Source: JAMZMI01 sp049115715 (GTDB lineage: Bacteria; Bacteroidota; Bacteroidia; Cytophagales; Cyclobacteriaceae). From it: DNA of 64,000 nucleotides. Each line of letters opens with the position of its first letter. Position 1 is the stretch's first letter. The stretch spans positions 372,001-436,000 of the forward strand of contig JAGDZQ010000006.1 of assembly GCA_049115715.1 (NCBI GenBank), in the 5' to 3' direction. A program made the translations under genes and the position numbers. Under the pieces are notes generated by a model. That model searched no databases. It was not told the origin of the DNA and was given only the letters and a program-made list of their open reading frames with translations. Of the stretch, positions 63,464-64,000 are shown in pieces.

Positions 63464-64000
63464 ACCTAACTTACTTATTTTAACGTTTTGATGATGTTAT
63501 TAGTTAATAGCGTCAAGATAAATTAATTTATGAAGTCTTATTGCAAAAAAAAGTTGAATTTCAATCGATCAATTAGTGCTAGGCTTAATTAATGTATCTT
63601 TTTTACACTTGATTATCTAATAGGATTAAAAATGAGTCTTTAAATCGTATGAGCTACAAAATAATCTTATCTCATATTCTTCTCCATGCAGAATCTTCTT
63701 TGCGTAAGATCACTTCGTTGCACTCGTGATGACGGTCGCGGGAGTCTCGTCATTTTCGACTTTAGGAGAAATCTTAATCGAAAGGCATTCTGATCGATCA
63801 AGTAAGATCCTTCCTGAGTCCGGATGACAGGGTCGTGGAGACAATACTATTCTTAACTTAACGACATTGTGCATACGCAAGAGTGACGGCTTATACTTAT
63901 CATTAACTGTTTGTCTCTTGCACTCGCTCGGCTGTGCCGAGTGGGTCTTATTTCTAAAGCCTTAGGCTTGAGAGGTTTGAACCGGACTTTTGGGATTCGC
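63464..64000. repeat. Intergenic region with dispersed hairpin repeats
   Basis: No gene seen in 537 bases. It contains a GTCATTTTCGACTTTAGGAGA string (63749-63769), a variant of a hairpin repeat I recall as common in Bacteroidota genomes; a CCTGAGTCCGGATGACAGGG string; a tight hairpin CTCGGC-TGT-GCCGAG (63927-63941); and AAGCC-TTA-GGCTT near 63957-63969. Likely REP-type elements at the edge of an unseen gene. Confidence 0.55.

Noticed and set aside
63961..64000. Possible tRNA arm (GGTTTGAACC-like string) at the window edge
   Set aside because: The bases around it do not form a T-arm or a cloverleaf on either strand, and the sequence is cut off.

Overview
The window looks like a chromosome segment of a Bacteroidota bacterium, most likely a marine Cytophagia/Flavobacteriia-type polysaccharide degrader. 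The evidence is two SusC/SusD pairs, many lipoprotein signal peptides, type IX secretion (T9SS) sorting tails, FecR/ECF-sigma control, a DUF4249/TonB receptor pair, and substrates (alginate, laminarin-type beta-glucan) that point to brown algae. The genus cannot be fixed from this sequence alone. Almost everything reads on the minus strand. The one large exception is a surface lectin-like gene near the right end.

Alginate locus (1-16295, read right to left): a FadR-type GntR regulator, SusC, SusD, two PKD/carbohydrate-binding lipoproteins, a two-catalytic-domain PL7 alginate lyase, a PL6 lyase, a PL17 oligoalginate lyase, and a KdgF-like cupin cut by the window edge. The predicted flow is: surface capture and endo-cleavage (PL7/PL6), SusCD import, exo-cleavage to unsaturated monouronate (PL17), then linearisation (KdgF). 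Palindromic GntR-type operators lie upstream of the regulator. Next to them is a plus-strand stretch with no clear gene but a strong terminator.

A small-gene region (17052-21019) follows: an ECF sigma factor translationally coupled to membrane proteins, a DUF983 protein and an AraC regulator.

Beta-1,3-glucan (laminarin) locus (21150-40575): a membrane-tethered sensor/LuxR-type regulator, a glycosidase fused to a predicted outer-membrane beta-barrel, two surface glycan-binding lipoproteins, a GH16 laminarinase, a cytoplasmic glycoside phosphorylase of the GH94/GH149/GH161 type, a lipoprotein GH17, a GH30, a GPH-family sugar symporter and a cytoplasmic GH17. There is no SusC/SusD pair here, which makes the glycosidase-barrel fusion the main candidate for outer-membrane passage and the most unusual protein in the window.

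Third glycan locus (40912-51844): ECF sigma, FecR, an STN-type SusC, SusD and an FG-GAP/UnbV protein with a T9SS tail, followed by a sialate O-acetylesterase-like SGNH enzyme. Substrate unknown.

Right end (52041-64000): a four-gene operon of a TonB receptor, a DUF4249 lipoprotein, a LytS-type kinase and a LytTR regulator. Divergent from it is a 1267-residue secreted protein with C-type lectin domains nested inside HYR domains. Last come two orphan genes among dispersed repeats.
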